A stretch of DNA of 64,000 nucleotides from Afifella pfennigii DSM 17143 (GCF_000688515.1 NZ_JHZK01000011.1:37045-101044); one strand, 5' to 3'; shown: positions 36,585 through 45,729, numbered from the stretch's first letter. Program-made: numbers and translations. The notes: a model not told the origin generated them from the letters alone.

Positions 36585-37031
36585 TCAGGAATCGGTGCGA
36601 CGCACCCGCACCACCACCTCAACGGCGGTGATTTCCATGCCTTCGGGCGGCTCGGGAACCTCAGTCAGGCTCACGGCATCGGGGATGTCCATGAGAAGGT
36701 TCTCGCCTTCCACGAAGAAATGGTGGTGGTCCGACACATTGGTGTCGAAATAGGTGCGCGCGCCATCCACGGCGACTTCCCGCAACAGGCCGGCATCGGT
36801 GAACTGATGCAGGGTGTTGTAGATGGTCGCAAGCGAGACCGGCACCCGCATGGACTGTGCCTCTTCGTGCAGGATCTCCGCCGAGATGTGGCGGTGCCCC
36901 CGCTTGAAAAGGAGCCCGGCGAGCGCGACACGCTGGCGCGTCGGACGCAGACCGGCGCGACGCAGGCGGCGCGTGATCTGTTCCGGCGTATGGCCCTGAT
37001 GATGGTGGCCATGATGGTGTAAAGCGGTCAT
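36585..37031 (-). CDS. irr: Iron response regulator Irr (Fur family)
   Basis: Irr is the rhizobial Fur-family repressor/activator that acts under iron limitation and is destabilised or inactivated by haem. The 148 residues start MTALHHHGHHHQGH, a His-rich tail. A winged-helix domain follows with LRPTRQRVALAGLLF and VSLATIYNTLHQFTDAGLL. The dimerisation domain has the haem/metal motif DHHHFF (101-106). There is no cysteine at all, so the Bradyrhizobium-type Cys-Pro haem regulatory motif is absent, as in other non-Bradyrhizobium Irr proteins. The frame is open far upstream, but the ATG at 37031 fits the family. It is divergent from fabA. Confidence 0.93.
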   Translation of the reverse strand: MTALHHHGHHHQGHTPEQITRRLRRAGLRPTRQRVALAGLLFKRGHRHISAEILHEEAQSMRVPVSLATIYNTLHQFTDAGLLREVAVDGARTYFDTNVSDHHHFFVEGENLLMDIPDAVSLTEVPEPPEGMEITAVEVVVRVRRTDS

Positions 37032-37077
37032 TTCCTTGGCCCTCGGCAGCCGGATATACTTTGGAAGCTGCCCAAGC

Positions 37078-37107
37078 TGTATATGCGAATTTGTATGGTT
37101 CTGACAA
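37078..37107 (-). promoter_or_regulatory. Candidate sigma-70 promoter of irr
   Basis: On the minus strand TTGTCA, 18 bases, then TATACA: five and four matches to the -35 and -10 consensus. It ends 47 bases before the irr start. A perfect TTGACA on the plus strand at 37161-37166 could be the fabA -35 but lacks a good -10. Confidence 0.4.
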
Positions 37108-37192
37108 CTCTGACGGTATGTCGCTGCCATGCGAGGCAGGCCGCCGCAGCTTGGTTTCGTTTGACAATTCGCTATGTTAGGAAGCCGCCGGT

Positions 37193-37214
37193 GCCGCCGA
37201 GGCAACTCGGCGGC
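37193..37214 (+). other. Strong GNRA-tetraloop hairpin in the fabA leader
   Basis: GCCGCCGAG and CTCGGCGGC make a perfect 9-bp stem closed by GCAA, a GNRA tetraloop, ending 24 bases before the fabA ATG. A second GCCGCCG at 37184-37190 could pair with the same 3' arm, giving an alternative fold. No T-run follows. Confidence 0.6.
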
Positions 37215-37238
37215 TGAAGCTGGGGAAGAAAGATCTCG

Positions 37239-37766
37239 ATGCAAGAGCGCCGCAGTCATTTTGAATACGAGGACCTGCTCGCCTGCGGGCGCGGGGAGCT
37301 GTTCGGAGAGGGCAATGCTCAGCTCCCTTTGCCGCCGATGTTGATGTTCGACAGGATTTCCAGCATCGCCGAAGAGGGCGGCGAGTATGGCAAGGGCAAG
37401 GTGCTCGCCGAGCTTAACGTCCGCCCGGACCTGTGGTTTTTTCCCTGCCACTTCCGCGGCGACCCGGTGATGCCGGGCTGTCTGGGCCTCGACGCGCTGT
37501 GGCAGCTTCTCGGCTTTTTCCTCGGCTGGCTCGGCGCCCCGGGCAAGGGAAGGGCGCTGTCGGTCGGCGAGGTGAAATTTTCCGGAATGGTGCTGCCTTC
37601 CGTCAAGCGGGTGGAATATGGCGTGGAGCTGAAGCGGATTTTGCGCACCAAGCTCACCCTCGGCATCGCCGATGGCTGGTTGAAGGCCGATGGCGAGACA
37701 ATTTATCGCGCGACCGACCTCAAGGTCGGCCTGTTCAAGAACGCGACGGCAGTCTCCTCTGCATGA
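37239..37766 (+). CDS. fabA: 3-hydroxydecanoyl-ACP dehydratase/isomerase
   Basis: FabA dehydrates 3-hydroxydecanoyl-ACP and isomerises the trans-2 double bond to cis-3, starting unsaturated fatty-acid synthesis. The 175 residues have the active-site His71 ([14 protein letters not shown]) and Asp85 (LGLDALWQ). GGGGAAGAAAG-like purines precede the ATG at 37239. It is followed by fabB after 36 bases and then fabI, forming the classical cis-unsaturated pathway, and is divergent from irr. Confidence 0.97.
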   Translation: MQERRSHFEYEDLLACGRGELFGEGNAQLPLPPMLMFDRISSIAEEGGEYGKGKVLAELNVRPDLWFFPCHFRGDPVMPGCLGLDALWQLLGFFLGWLGAPGKGRALSVGEVKFSGMVLPSVKRVEYGVELKRILRTKLTLGIADGWLKADGETIYRATDLKVGLFKNATAVSSA

Positions 37767-37802
37767 GGCGGCCGGCGCGGCCTTTCGACAAGGAGTAACC
37801 TG

Positions 37803-39026
37803 ATGCGGCGTGTCGTCGTCACAGGCATGGGGATCGTATCCTCCATCGGCAATAACACGCAGGAGGTGATGGCCAGCCTGCGCGAAGCGCGTTCGGGCAT
37901 CGTCTTCTCGCCCGATTACGCCGAGCACGGCTTTCGCAGCCAGGTGCACGGCGCGCCGACGCCCGACCCCGCGGAGGCGCTGGACCGGCGCACCACCCGC
38001 TTCATGGGCAAGGGCGCGGCCTGGAACTACATCTCCATGCAGCAGGCGATCGCCGATGCGGGCCTGGAGAAATCGGAGATTTCCAACCCGCGCACCGGCA
38101 TCATCATGGGTTCCGGCGGACCTTCCACGCGCACCATCGTGGAGGCGGCCGACATCACCCGCGAAAAGGGCCCCAAGCGCGTCGGCCCCTTTGCCGTGCC
38201 CAAGGCCATGTCCTCGACGAATTCGGCGACCCTGGCGACGCCCTTCGAGATCAAGGGCATCAATTATTCCATCTCGTCCGCCTGCGCGACCTCCAACCAT
38301 TGCATCGGCAACGCCGCCGAGATCATTCAGATGGGCAAGCAGGACATCATCTTCGCCGGCGGCGGCGAGGAGCTGGACTGGACCTTGTCGGTGCTCTTCG
38401 ACGCCATGGGCGCCATGTCGACGCATTACAACGAGACGCCCTCGAGCGCCTCGCGCGCCTATGACGTCAACCGCGACGGCTTCGTCATCGCCGGCGGAGC
38501 GGGCGTCCTCGTTCTGGAGGAGCTGGAGCACGCCAAGGCGCGCGGCGCCAAGATCTACGCCGAGATCGTCGGCTATGGCGCAACCTCCGACGGTTACGAT
38601 ATGGTGCAGCCTTCCGGCGAGGGCGCCGTGCGCTGCATGCAGATGGCGCTGCAGGATGTCGGCGAGAAGATCGACTACATCAATCCGCATGCGACATCGA
38701 CGCCGGTCGGCGACATCAAGGAGATCGAGGCGATTCGCGAGATTTTTGGTTCCGGCGACGACTGCCCGCCCATCGCCGCCACCAAGTCGCTCACCGGCCA
38801 TTCGCTCGGCGCGACCGGTGTGCAGGAAGCGATCTACACGCTCTTGATGATGCAGAACGGCTTCATCTGTAAGAGCGCCCATATCGAGGAGCTCGACCCC
38901 GCCTTCGCCGATATGCCGATCATCTGCGAGCGGCGCGACGGCGTGGAGATCAACACGGCGCTTTCCAACTCCTTTGGCTTTGGCGGCACCAACGCCACGC
39001 TCGTTTTCCAGCGCCTCAACGCCTGA
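37803..39026 (+). CDS. fabB: 3-oxoacyl-ACP synthase I
   Basis: FabB condenses malonyl-ACP with acyl-ACP and is needed to extend the cis-3-decenoyl product of FabA. The 407 residues hold the catalytic triad Cys161 ([12 protein letters not shown]), His296 ([11 protein letters not shown]) and His333 ([10 protein letters not shown]). [15 protein letters not shown] near the C-terminus is conserved. AAGGAG lies just upstream of the ATG. It sits between fabA and fabI. Confidence 0.97.
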   Translation: MRRVVVTGMGIVSSIGNNTQEVMASLREARSGIVFSPDYAEHGFRSQVHGAPTPDPAEALDRRTTRFMGKGAAWNYISMQQAIADAGLEKSEISNPRTGIIMGSGGPSTRTIVEAADITREKGPKRVGPFAVPKAMSSTNSATLATPFEIKGINYSISSACATSNHCIGNAAEIIQMGKQDIIFAGGGEELDWTLSVLFDAMGAMSTHYNETPSSASRAYDVNRDGFVIAGGAGVLVLEELEHAKARGAKIYAEIVGYGATSDGYDMVQPSGEGAVRCMQMALQDVGEKIDYINPHATSTPVGDIKEIEAIREIFGSGDDCPPIAATKSLTGHSLGATGVQEAIYTLLMMQNGFICKSAHIEELDPAFADMPIICERRDGVEINTALSNSFGFGGTNATLVFQRLNA

Positions 39027-39031
39027 AGCTG

Positions 39032-39859
39032 ATGAACAATCTTATGGAAGGCCGGCGCGGCCTTATTATGGGAGTGGCCAACGACCATTCCATCGCTTGG
39101 GGCATCGCCAAGAAGCTCGCCGAGCACGGGGCGGAGCTGGCTTTCACCTATCAGGGCGAAGCCTTTGGCCGCCGCGTCGCGCCGCTCGCCAAGAGCGTCG
39201 GCTCACAGATCGTCCTTCCCTGCGATGTGGAGGATGCCGAGACGGTGGAGGCGGCTTTCGAGGCGCTCCAGAAGGAATGGGGCGGGCTTGATTTTATCGT
39301 CCATGCCATCGCCTTCTCCAACCGGGCCGAGCTGAAGGGTCGCTACGCCGATACGACGCGCGAGAATTTCGTGCGCACCATGGTGATTTCCTGCTTCTCC
39401 TTCACCGAGGTGCTGCGCCGCGCCGCCAAGATGATGGGCCCCGGCTCCTCGGCCCTCACCCTGACCTATGGCGGCTCCATGCGGGTGATGCCGAACTACA
39501 ACGTCATGGGCGTCGCCAAGGCGGGGCTGGAAGCCTCGGTGCGCTATCTGGCCTCCGATTTCGGCGAAGCCGGCATCCGCGTCAACGCCATCTCGGCCGG
39601 ACCGGTGCGCACGCTTGCCGGCTCCGGCATCGGCGATGCGCGTCTGATGTTCAACTACCAGCGCAGGACCGCGCCGTTGCGGCGCTCCGTCACCATCGAG
39701 GATGTCGGCGGGGCGGCGCTTTATCTCCTCAGCGATCTTGCCGGCGCCGTCACCGGCGAAATCCATTATGTCGATGCCGGATACAACACCATCTCCATGC
39801 CCCGGCTCGACATGATGCGGCGCGAGGAGCGACGCAGCGACGACGAGGCCAAGGAATAG
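39032..39859 (+). CDS. fabI: Enoyl-ACP reductase (NADH), FabI type
   Basis: FabI reduces trans-2-enoyl-ACP, the last step of each elongation round. The 275 residues open with GLIMGVANDHSIAWGIAKKL, the FabI cofactor motif. The catalytic pair Tyr156 and Lys163 (MPNYNVMGVAK) has the Tyr-x6-Lys spacing. ISAGPVRTLAGSGIGD is the mobile substrate loop. It starts five bases after fabB. Rhizobia often have two fabI copies; this is the one tied to fabAB. Confidence 0.96.
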   Translation: MNNLMEGRRGLIMGVANDHSIAWGIAKKLAEHGAELAFTYQGEAFGRRVAPLAKSVGSQIVLPCDVEDAETVEAAFEALQKEWGGLDFIVHAIAFSNRAELKGRYADTTRENFVRTMVISCFSFTEVLRRAAKMMGPGSSALTLTYGGSMRVMPNYNVMGVAKAGLEASVRYLASDFGEAGIRVNAISAGPVRTLAGSGIGDARLMFNYQRRTAPLRRSVTIEDVGGAALYLLSDLAGAVTGEIHYVDAGYNTISMPRLDMMRREERRSDDEAKE

Positions 39860-39881
39860 GCGCCTCTAAGAATCGCCTTTT
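39858..39881 (+). terminator. Possible weak terminator after fabI
   Basis: AGGCG and CGCCT can pair across an 11-base loop and are followed by a short T-run (TTTG), overlapping the fabI stop codon. The stem is only 5 bp. Confidence 0.25.
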
Positions 39882-39968
39882 GTCTTCGGAGTTTACGCTT
39901 CCCTAAGCCGACCCCCCTAAGGTCCGGGTCGGATAGGGCGGTGCGCCGAGAGATGGAAGGGCAAGCAC

Positions 39969-41960
39969 GTGCAGCATGTCGGCAGGCGCTTTGGGTTCGC
40001 TAGCCTTACTGCCGTTTTCATAGCCGTCGGCCTCGTCATATGGATTTTCTTTCTTGGCCATTTGCAGATCCGCTCCGTCCTGAAGAAGGAGGGCGATCTC
40101 ATCGCCATGGCCTGGTACGAGAATGTCCGTCATAGCGAGGCGGGCATCGCCGGGCTCCTTGCCGGCAACTCTCCCGCGCTGAACGAGAACCGTCTGAAAT
40201 CCTTCGCCATCGACACCCTGGCGGTGGTCAGGGCGGACGGCTCGCTCGCCACCCTCTACGGCAAGCCGGTTGCCACGGAGACCGAGCTGCGGCCGGCGCT
40301 TGGCGAGGTTCTCGCTCAGGCCTCGGGCAACCAGCGCAGCACCGTCCTCGTCGACCGTTCCTCCCTCTTCGTCCCCGCCATGGCGACCTGGGTGGTCTTC
40401 CCGGCCGTTTCGGAGCAGCAGATCGCCGTTCGCTTCGACCAGGCGCTCGAGGCGGCCGCCTTGTCCACCACCTTCAAGCGCGAGCTCGTCTATCTCTCCG
40501 GCATCGCCGTCGTGACCTTCTTCTCCTTCATGGCGGGCTTCACCTATCGCACCCGACAGATGCAGCGCGAGAAGCAGGATCTGGTCTATCTCGCCATGCA
40601 TGACGAGCTGACCGGGCTCGCCAACCGCAAGCATTTCGAGCAGAAGCTCGCTGAGGCGCTGGACGCGGCGGAGCGCCTGGAGCACAAGACCGGCCTTCTC
40701 ATTCTCGACCTCGACGGCTTCAAGGCCGTCAACGACACGCTCGGCCATCCGGTCGGCGACAATCTCCTGCGCGCCACCGCCGAGCGGCTGAAGAACTCGC
40801 TGCGCGAGGAAGATCTCCTATGCCGCCTGGCTGGCGACGAGTTCGCCGTCATCGTGCCGGTGGTGCAGGAGGTGGGGGCGCTGCGCTCGCTCGCTGAGCG
40901 CATGATACGCCTGATCGAGCAGCCCTTCCGCATCGACGGCCAGGAAATCCAGATCGGCTGCTCCATCGGGGTGACCGTCGGTCCCGACAATGGCGAGGAC
41001 GTCAAGACCCTCATCCGCAACGCCGACTTCGCCCTCTACCGCGCCAAGGGCGGCGGCCGGCGGACCTGGCGCTTCTTCGATCCGAAGATGGCGGAGGATC
41101 AGCGCTCGCGCGAGACGCTGGAGGACGGGCTGCGCTATGCCATCCAGAACGAACTCTTCACGCTCCTCTACCAGCCGCAATACGATCTGAAGTCGGGCGA
41201 GGTGGTCTGCTACGAGGCGCTTCTGCGCTGGAAGCTGCCGAGCAAGGATCTCGTGCCGACTTCCATGTTCCTGTCCGTGGCGGAGGAGACCGGCCTCATC
41301 ATCCCGATGGGCGAATGGGTGGTCCGCCAGGTGGCGCGCGACCTAACGGTGCTGCCCTCGCAAGCGCGCATCGCTATCAACCTGTCGGCGGCCCAGCTGC
41401 AGCGCGACGGCACCGACACCTACATCATCGAAGCCCTGGCCAGCGCCGATGTGGCGCCGGAAAGGCTCGAAGTGGAGGTCAACGAGAGCATTCTCGGCCG
41501 CGGTGAAAAGGCGGCCTTCACCCGTCTGGAGGGGTTGCGCCGGGCCGGGGTCTCCGTGGTTCTCGACAATTTCGGCGTCGGCACCTCCAGCCTCGGTCTC
41601 GTCTCGCGCTATCCCTTCGACAAGATCAAGCTCGACCGCACCTTCCTCGCCCGTATCGACGACCCGGACAAGGTGCGCGCGGTGGTCGGCGCCATCTGCA
41701 ATCTCGGCCGCTCGCTCGGCATGGTCGTGGTCGGCGAGGGGGTGGAGACGCGCGAGCACAAGCACATGCTGGCCCAGTGCGGCTGTCAGCTCGGCCAGGG
41801 ATACTATTTCGGCCATCCCATCACCCTGGAAGCGGTGATCGAGGAGGCCGCCCGCCACGCGGCGCAGAAGGCGCGCGCCGCCATGGCCGAGCCCGGCGAC
41901 AAGGGCGCCACCGCCGACGACAAGGCCAAGCCGCAGATCCGCCTCGCCGCCAGCGCCTGA
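39969..41960 (+). CDS. Membrane GGDEF-EAL protein with active-type GGDEF and altered EAL
   Basis: A 663-residue protein with membrane helices at about 9-30 and 175-195 around a periplasmic region, then GGDEF (about 205-370) and EAL (about 385-640). The cyclase site looks functional: metal motif LDLDGFKAVND (246-256), signature AGDEF (288-292) and an inhibitory-site RxxD (Arg279-Asp282). In the EAL half Glu416 (EALLR), Asn471, Glu503, Lys552 and Glu593 are kept, but the metal motif is DNFGVG (533-538) rather than DDFGTG. It is probably a diguanylate cyclase with a weakened or sensory EAL. The start is GTG at 39969. It follows fabI by 109 bases. Confidence 0.9.
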   Translation: MQHVGRRFGFASLTAVFIAVGLVIWIFFLGHLQIRSVLKKEGDLIAMAWYENVRHSEAGIAGLLAGNSPALNENRLKSFAIDTLAVVRADGSLATLYGKPVATETELRPALGEVLAQASGNQRSTVLVDRSSLFVPAMATWVVFPAVSEQQIAVRFDQALEAAALSTTFKRELVYLSGIAVVTFFSFMAGFTYRTRQMQREKQDLVYLAMHDELTGLANRKHFEQKLAEALDAAERLEHKTGLLILDLDGFKAVNDTLGHPVGDNLLRATAERLKNSLREEDLLCRLAGDEFAVIVPVVQEVGALRSLAERMIRLIEQPFRIDGQEIQIGCSIGVTVGPDNGEDVKTLIRNADFALYRAKGGGRRTWRFFDPKMAEDQRSRETLEDGLRYAIQNELFTLLYQPQYDLKSGEVVCYEALLRWKLPSKDLVPTSMFLSVAEETGLIIPMGEWVVRQVARDLTVLPSQARIAINLSAAQLQRDGTDTYIIEALASADVAPERLEVEVNESILGRGEKAAFTRLEGLRRAGVSVVLDNFGVGTSSLGLVSRYPFDKIKLDRTFLARIDDPDKVRAVVGAICNLGRSLGMVVVGEGVETREHKHMLAQCGCQLGQGYYFGHPITLEAVIEEAARHAAQKARAAMAEPGDKGATADDKAKPQIRLAASA

Positions 41961-42008
41961 AGCGGCCGGCAACGCGCGCCGGCAAGCGGCGAAACGGAAG
42001 GCAGAAAA

Positions 42009-42032
42009 AAGGGCGCCTCTGAGGGCGCCCTT
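42009..42032. terminator. Bidirectional rho-independent terminator
   Basis: AAGGGCGCC and GGCGCCCTT form a perfect 9-bp stem with a 6-base loop. Six A residues on the left give a T-run for minus-strand RNA, and TTCTTGTT follows on the plus strand. It lies between convergent GGDEF-EAL and pnp genes and should end the pnp transcript strongly. Confidence 0.85.
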
Positions 42033-42054
42033 CTTGTTCGCGCTGGCCTTCGGC

Positions 42055-44175
42055 TCAGGCGGCCTCGATCTCCTGGGGCTCGCCCGTCTCCTGATTGACC
42101 ACCTTCATGGACAGGCGCACCTTGCCGCGCTCGTCGAAGCCCATCAGCTTGACGTAGACCTCGTCGCCTTCCTTGACCACGTCGGTGACCTTCGCCGGCC
42201 GGCCGCTGGAGAGCTGCGAGATATGCACCAGCCCGTCCTTGGAGCCGAAGAAGTTCACGAAGGCGCCGAAATCGACGACCTTGACGACCGTGCCCTTGTA
42301 GATCTCGCCGACTTCCGGATCGTCGGTGATGGAGCGGATCCATTTGATGGCGGAGCGGATGGATTCGCCGTTGGGCGAGGCGACCTTGACCGTGCCGTCG
42401 TCGGAGATGTCGACCTTGGCGCCGGTCTTCTCCACGATCTCGCGGATGACCTTGCCGCCCGAGCCGATGACCTCGCGGATCTTGTCGACCGGGATGGACA
42501 GGGTCTCGATCCTGGGCGCGTACTCGCCGAGCTCCGGGCGGGCCTCGCCGAGCGCCTTGCCCATCTCGGAGAGAATGTGCAGCCGCCCGTCCTTCGCCTG
42601 GCCGAGCGCCACCTGCATGATCTCCTCGGTGATGCCCTGGATCTTGATGTCCATCTGCAGCGAGGTGATGCCGTTGATGGTGCCGGCCACCTTGAAGTCC
42701 ATATCGCCGAGATGGTCCTCATCGCCGAGGATGTCGGAGAGGACCGCGAAGCGCTCGTCTTCCTTGATGAGGCCCATGGCGATGCCCGCGACCGGCTCCT
42801 TCAGCGGCACGCCGGCATCCATCAGCGCCAGCGAGGTGCCGCAGACCGTGGCCATGGAGGAGGAGCCGTTGGATTCGGTGATCTCGGAGACGACGCGGAA
42901 GGTATAGGGAAATTCGTGCACCGGCGGCAGCATCGGATGGATGGCGCGCCAGGCGAGCTTGCCGTGTCCGACCTCGCGCCGGCCGGGAGAGCCGATGCGG
43001 CCGGTCTCGCCGACGGAGAAGGGCGGGAAATTGTAGTGCAGCATGAAGGCTTCCTTGTAGGTGCCTTCCAGGCTGTCGATCATCTGCTCGTCCTCGCCGG
43101 TGCCGAGCGTGGCGACGACCAGCGCCTGCGTCTCGCCGCGGGTGAACAGCGCCGAGCCATGCGTGCGCGGCAGGATGCCGACTTCCGACACGATCGGGCG
43201 CACCGTCTTCAGGTCGCGCCCGTCGATGCGCACGCCTTCCTCCAGGATGCGTCCGCGCACGATCTCGCTCTCCAGCGCCTTGAAGAGGTCGCCGACGACC
43301 TGCTTGCTCGGGCTTTCCGGATTGGTCTCGTCGACAAGCGCCTCGACCGCCTTGGCCTTGGCCGCGTCGACGGCGTTGCGGCGCTCGCCCTTGTCGGCGA
43401 CGAGATAGGCCGCCTTCAGCTCGTCCGCGACGAGGCTCTTCACCTTGTCGAGGAGGGCGCTGCGATCCTCCACCTCATGGGCGCGCGGCGCCTTGGCGGC
43501 GCGCTCGGCGAGCTGGACGATGGCGTCGATCACCGGCTGGAAGCCCTTATGGCCGAACATGACGGCGCCGAGCATGACGTCTTCCGGCAGCTCCTCGGCC
43601 TCCGATTCCACCATCAGCACCGCGTCGGCCGTGCCGGCGACGACGAGATCGAGGCGCGATTCCTTCACCTCGTCGACGGTCGGGTTGAGGACGTAATTGC
43701 CGTTGATGTAGCCGACCCGCGCCCCGCCGATCGGGCCCATGAAGGGAACGCCGGACAGGGTGAGCGCCGCGGAGGCGGCGATCATGGCGACGATGTCGGG
43801 ATCGTTCTCAAGGTCGTGCGACAGGACCGTGGCGATCACCTGGGTGTCGTTCTTGTAGCCCGGCGCAAAGAGCGGGCGGATCGGCCGGTCGATGAGGCGC
43901 GAGGTCAGGGTCTCCTTCTCGGTGGGACGGCCCTCGCGCTTGAAGAAGCCGCCGGGGATGCGTCCCGCGGCGTAGTATTTCTCCTGGTAGTTCACCGTCA
44001 GCGGGAAGAAGTCGAAGCCGGGCTTGGGCTCCCTTTCGGAGACGACGGTGGCCAGCACCGAGGTCTCGCCATAGGTGGCGAAGACGGCGCCATCGGCCTG
44101 GCGGGCCATCTTGCCGGTTTCCAGACGCAGCGTGCGCCCGCCCCATTCAATCTCTACGGTTTGATGATCGAACAT
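42055..44175 (-). CDS. pnp: Polyribonucleotide nucleotidyltransferase (PNPase)
   Basis: PNPase degrades RNA 3' to 5' with phosphate and takes part in the degradosome. The 706 residues comprise two RNase PH domains ([18 protein letters not shown] in the first; [18 protein letters not shown] in the second), a KH domain ([15 protein letters not shown]) and a C-terminal S1 domain ([23 protein letters not shown]). The ATG at 44175 gives [16 protein letters not shown], as in the family. It is downstream of rpsO, separated by a terminator, so read-through or its own promoter supplies transcription. Confidence 0.97.
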   Translation of the reverse strand: MFDHQTVEIEWGGRTLRLETGKMARQADGAVFATYGETSVLATVVSEREPKPGFDFFPLTVNYQEKYYAAGRIPGGFFKREGRPTEKETLTSRLIDRPIRPLFAPGYKNDTQVIATVLSHDLENDPDIVAMIAASAALTLSGVPFMGPIGGARVGYINGNYVLNPTVDEVKESRLDLVVAGTADAVLMVESEAEELPEDVMLGAVMFGHKGFQPVIDAIVQLAERAAKAPRAHEVEDRSALLDKVKSLVADELKAAYLVADKGERRNAVDAAKAKAVEALVDETNPESPSKQVVGDLFKALESEIVRGRILEEGVRIDGRDLKTVRPIVSEVGILPRTHGSALFTRGETQALVVATLGTGEDEQMIDSLEGTYKEAFMLHYNFPPFSVGETGRIGSPGRREVGHGKLAWRAIHPMLPPVHEFPYTFRVVSEITESNGSSSMATVCGTSLALMDAGVPLKEPVAGIAMGLIKEDERFAVLSDILGDEDHLGDMDFKVAGTINGITSLQMDIKIQGITEEIMQVALGQAKDGRLHILSEMGKALGEARPELGEYAPRIETLSIPVDKIREVIGSGGKVIREIVEKTGAKVDISDDGTVKVASPNGESIRSAIKWIRSITDDPEVGEIYKGTVVKVVDFGAFVNFFGSKDGLVHISQLSSGRPAKVTDVVKEGDEVYVKLMGFDERGKVRLSMKVVNQETGEPQEIEAA

Positions 44176-44316
44176 TCCGTTCTGCCTTTCCTTGTCGGAT
44201 GTGCAAGGCGAGAAGGACCATGCGCAAGATGGCGGGATGGTCGCGGACGGCGCCGGATCGGGCTGTGCGCCGCGACCACCCGGCGATCCTGCCATGGCCG
44301 TTCAAGCCTTAATGTC

Positions 44317-44349
44317 AAAAGGCAGCGCCGGCTCCTGCCGTGCGCTGCC
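44317..44349 (-). terminator. Rho-independent terminator between rpsO and pnp
   Basis: On the minus strand GGCAGCGC, A, CGGC, a 4-base loop, GCCG, GCGCTGCC and TTTT form a 12-bp stem with one bulge and a T-run, starting 12 bases after the rpsO stop. A perfect TTGACA overlaps its end (44313-44318) and could be a pnp -35 box, although no convincing -10 follows. Confidence 0.8.
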
Positions 44350-44361
44350 CGCAAAATGCAC

Positions 44362-44631
44362 CTATCGGCGCAGGCCCAGACGGGAAATCAGCGTCTGGTA
44401 GCGCTCTTGGTCCTTGCGCTTCAGGTAATCGAGGAGCCGCCGCCTCTGCGAGACGAGCTTCAGAAGGCCCCGCCGGGAATGGTTGTCCTTGGCGTGGGAC
44501 TTGAAGTGCTCCGTCAGGTTGGAGATGCGCTCCGAGAGGATCGCCACCTGCACTTCGGGCGAGCCGGTGTCGCCCTTCTTCACGGCGTAGTCGTTGATGA
44601 GTTCCTGCTTGCGATCGGGTGTGATCGACAT
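44362..44631 (-). CDS. rpsO: 30S ribosomal protein S15
   Basis: S15 binds the central domain of 16S rRNA early in 30S assembly. The 89 residues are the exact usual length, beginning [17 protein letters not shown] and containing [17 protein letters not shown] and the conserved [20 protein letters not shown]. The ATG at 44631 has AAGGAACG just upstream. In several bacteria S15 represses its own mRNA by binding a leader structure; here a leader of about 130 bases with hairpins is predicted. Confidence 0.98.
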   Translation of the reverse strand: MSITPDRKQELINDYAVKKGDTGSPEVQVAILSERISNLTEHFKSHAKDNHSRRGLLKLVSQRRRLLDYLKRKDQERYQTLISRLGLRR

Positions 44632-44717
44632 CGTCGTTCCTTTCTTTGGGTGATGCCTCTGGCCGGGATGTCGTCCAGCCAAGGCCGCATTCGGCTCAAC
44701 CGCCCTTCTTCCGCGTC

Positions 44718-44737
44718 AGCCTGCAAGCTTTCAGGCT
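44718..44737 (-). other. Hairpin in the rpsO leader
   Basis: AGCCTG and CAGGCT form a 6-bp stem with an 8-base loop in the predicted rpsO leader RNA. It may be part of an S15-binding structure; this is only inferred. Confidence 0.25.
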
Positions 44738-44748
44738 CGGCTCACGGG

Positions 44749-44768
44749 GGGCGCCGCCGGTGGCGCCC
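44749..44768 (-). terminator. GC-rich inverted repeat downstream of truB
   Basis: GGGCGCC and GGCGCCC form a perfect 7-bp stem with a 6-base loop between truB and rpsO. There is no T-run after it on the minus strand. It lies close to the predicted rpsO start site. Confidence 0.3.
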
Positions 44769-44796
44769 ATATACGGGCAATTGCGGCTTTTTTAAA
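44768..44796 (-). promoter_or_regulatory. Candidate promoter of rpsO
   Basis: On the minus strand TTTAAA, 17 bases, then TATATG, with four matches to each consensus hexamer and ideal spacing. Transcription would start about 130 bases before the rpsO ATG. Confidence 0.35.
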
Positions 44797-44828
44797 GTGC
44801 AGTCTTGCTGTCGCCAAAGGGCAGAGGC

Positions 44829-45728
44829 TCAAAGCTTGAAGACGCGGCGCGGATTCATCTCCCCGCGCTGAATATCGACGAGCGCCACCAGGCGGCCCTC
44901 CGAGACGGCGTAGGCGCTGCCGCCCGCCGGCGCGCCGGCGCCGCGCAGAAAGGCCGGCTGGCCCTGGCGCAGCCGCGTTGCCGCCTGGCTGTCTATTCTG
45001 AGCGCCGGCAGATCGGCGAGCCCCGCCTCCACCGGCAGGAGCAGCGTCTGCGGCGCCTCTGAACCTTCCATCGCCGAAAGCGGCACCATCTCCTCTTCGC
45101 CGAAGGGGCCGACGACGAGGCGGCGCAGCGCGGCCACATGGGCGAGCGTGCCGAGCGCGATCGCCATGTCGCGGGCCAGCGCGCGCACATAGGTGCCCTT
45201 GCCGCATTCGGCGTGGAAGACTGCGTGGTCGGCGTCCGGACAGGCGATAAGGTCGAGCCGGTGCACCACGATCTGGCGCGGCTCCAGCGTCACCGTCTCG
45301 CCCTCGCGGGCAAGGTCGTAGGCGCGCTCGCCGGCGATCTTCACCGCCGAATAGCGCGGGGGAACCTGCGACTGCGTGCCGGTGAAGTCGGGCAGGACGG
45401 CGCGGATGTCGTCGGCGGAGGGGCGGTGCGCGGCGCTGGCGATGACCTCGCCCTCGCGGTCGTCCGTTTCCGTCTGGGCGCCCCAGGCGACCGTGAATTC
45501 GTAGACCTTGCGCCCGTCCATGACGAAGGAGACGGTCTTGGTCGCCTCGCCGAGCGCGATCGGCAAACAGCCTGAGGCGAGCGGGTCGAGCGTGCCGGCA
45601 TGGCCGGCCTTGCGCGCATCGAGTGCCCGCTTCACCCGCGCCACGGCCTCCGTCGAAGTCATGCCGACGGGCTTGTCGAGAACGAGCCAGCCGTCGATGT
45701 CGCGTCCCTTGCCCCGCCGCCGCGCCAT
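44829..45728 (-). CDS. truB: tRNA pseudouridine55 synthase
   Basis: TruB makes pseudouridine 55 in the T loop of tRNAs. The 299 residues start MARRRGKGRDIDGWLVLDKP, with the catalytic Asp48 in HAGTLDPLASG and the motifs VPPRYSAVKIAGERAYDLAR and CGKGTYVRALARD. The frame is open past the start, but the ATG at 45728 lies one base after the rbfA stop and gives the family N-terminus. It is part of the infB-rbfA-truB-rpsO gene order. Confidence 0.96.
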   Translation of the reverse strand: MARRRGKGRDIDGWLVLDKPVGMTSTEAVARVKRALDARKAGHAGTLDPLASGCLPIALGEATKTVSFVMDGRKVYEFTVAWGAQTETDDREGEVIASAAHRPSADDIRAVLPDFTGTQSQVPPRYSAVKIAGERAYDLAREGETVTLEPRQIVVHRLDLIACPDADHAVFHAECGKGTYVRALARDMAIALGTLAHVAALRRLVVGPFGEEEMVPLSAMEGSEAPQTLLLPVEAGLADLPALRIDSQAATRLRQGQPAFLRGAGAPAGGSAYAVSEGRLVALVDIQRGEMNPRRVFKL

Positions 45729-45729
45729 G

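Noticed and set aside
37032..38882. Upstream extension of the irr frame to 765 codons
   Set aside because: Only the last 148 codons match a family (Irr); the rest is antisense to fabA and fabB.
42034..44871. 945-codon plus-strand open frame opposite pnp and rpsO
   Set aside because: It is antisense to two certain genes and crosses the terminators between them; composition is of the shadow type.
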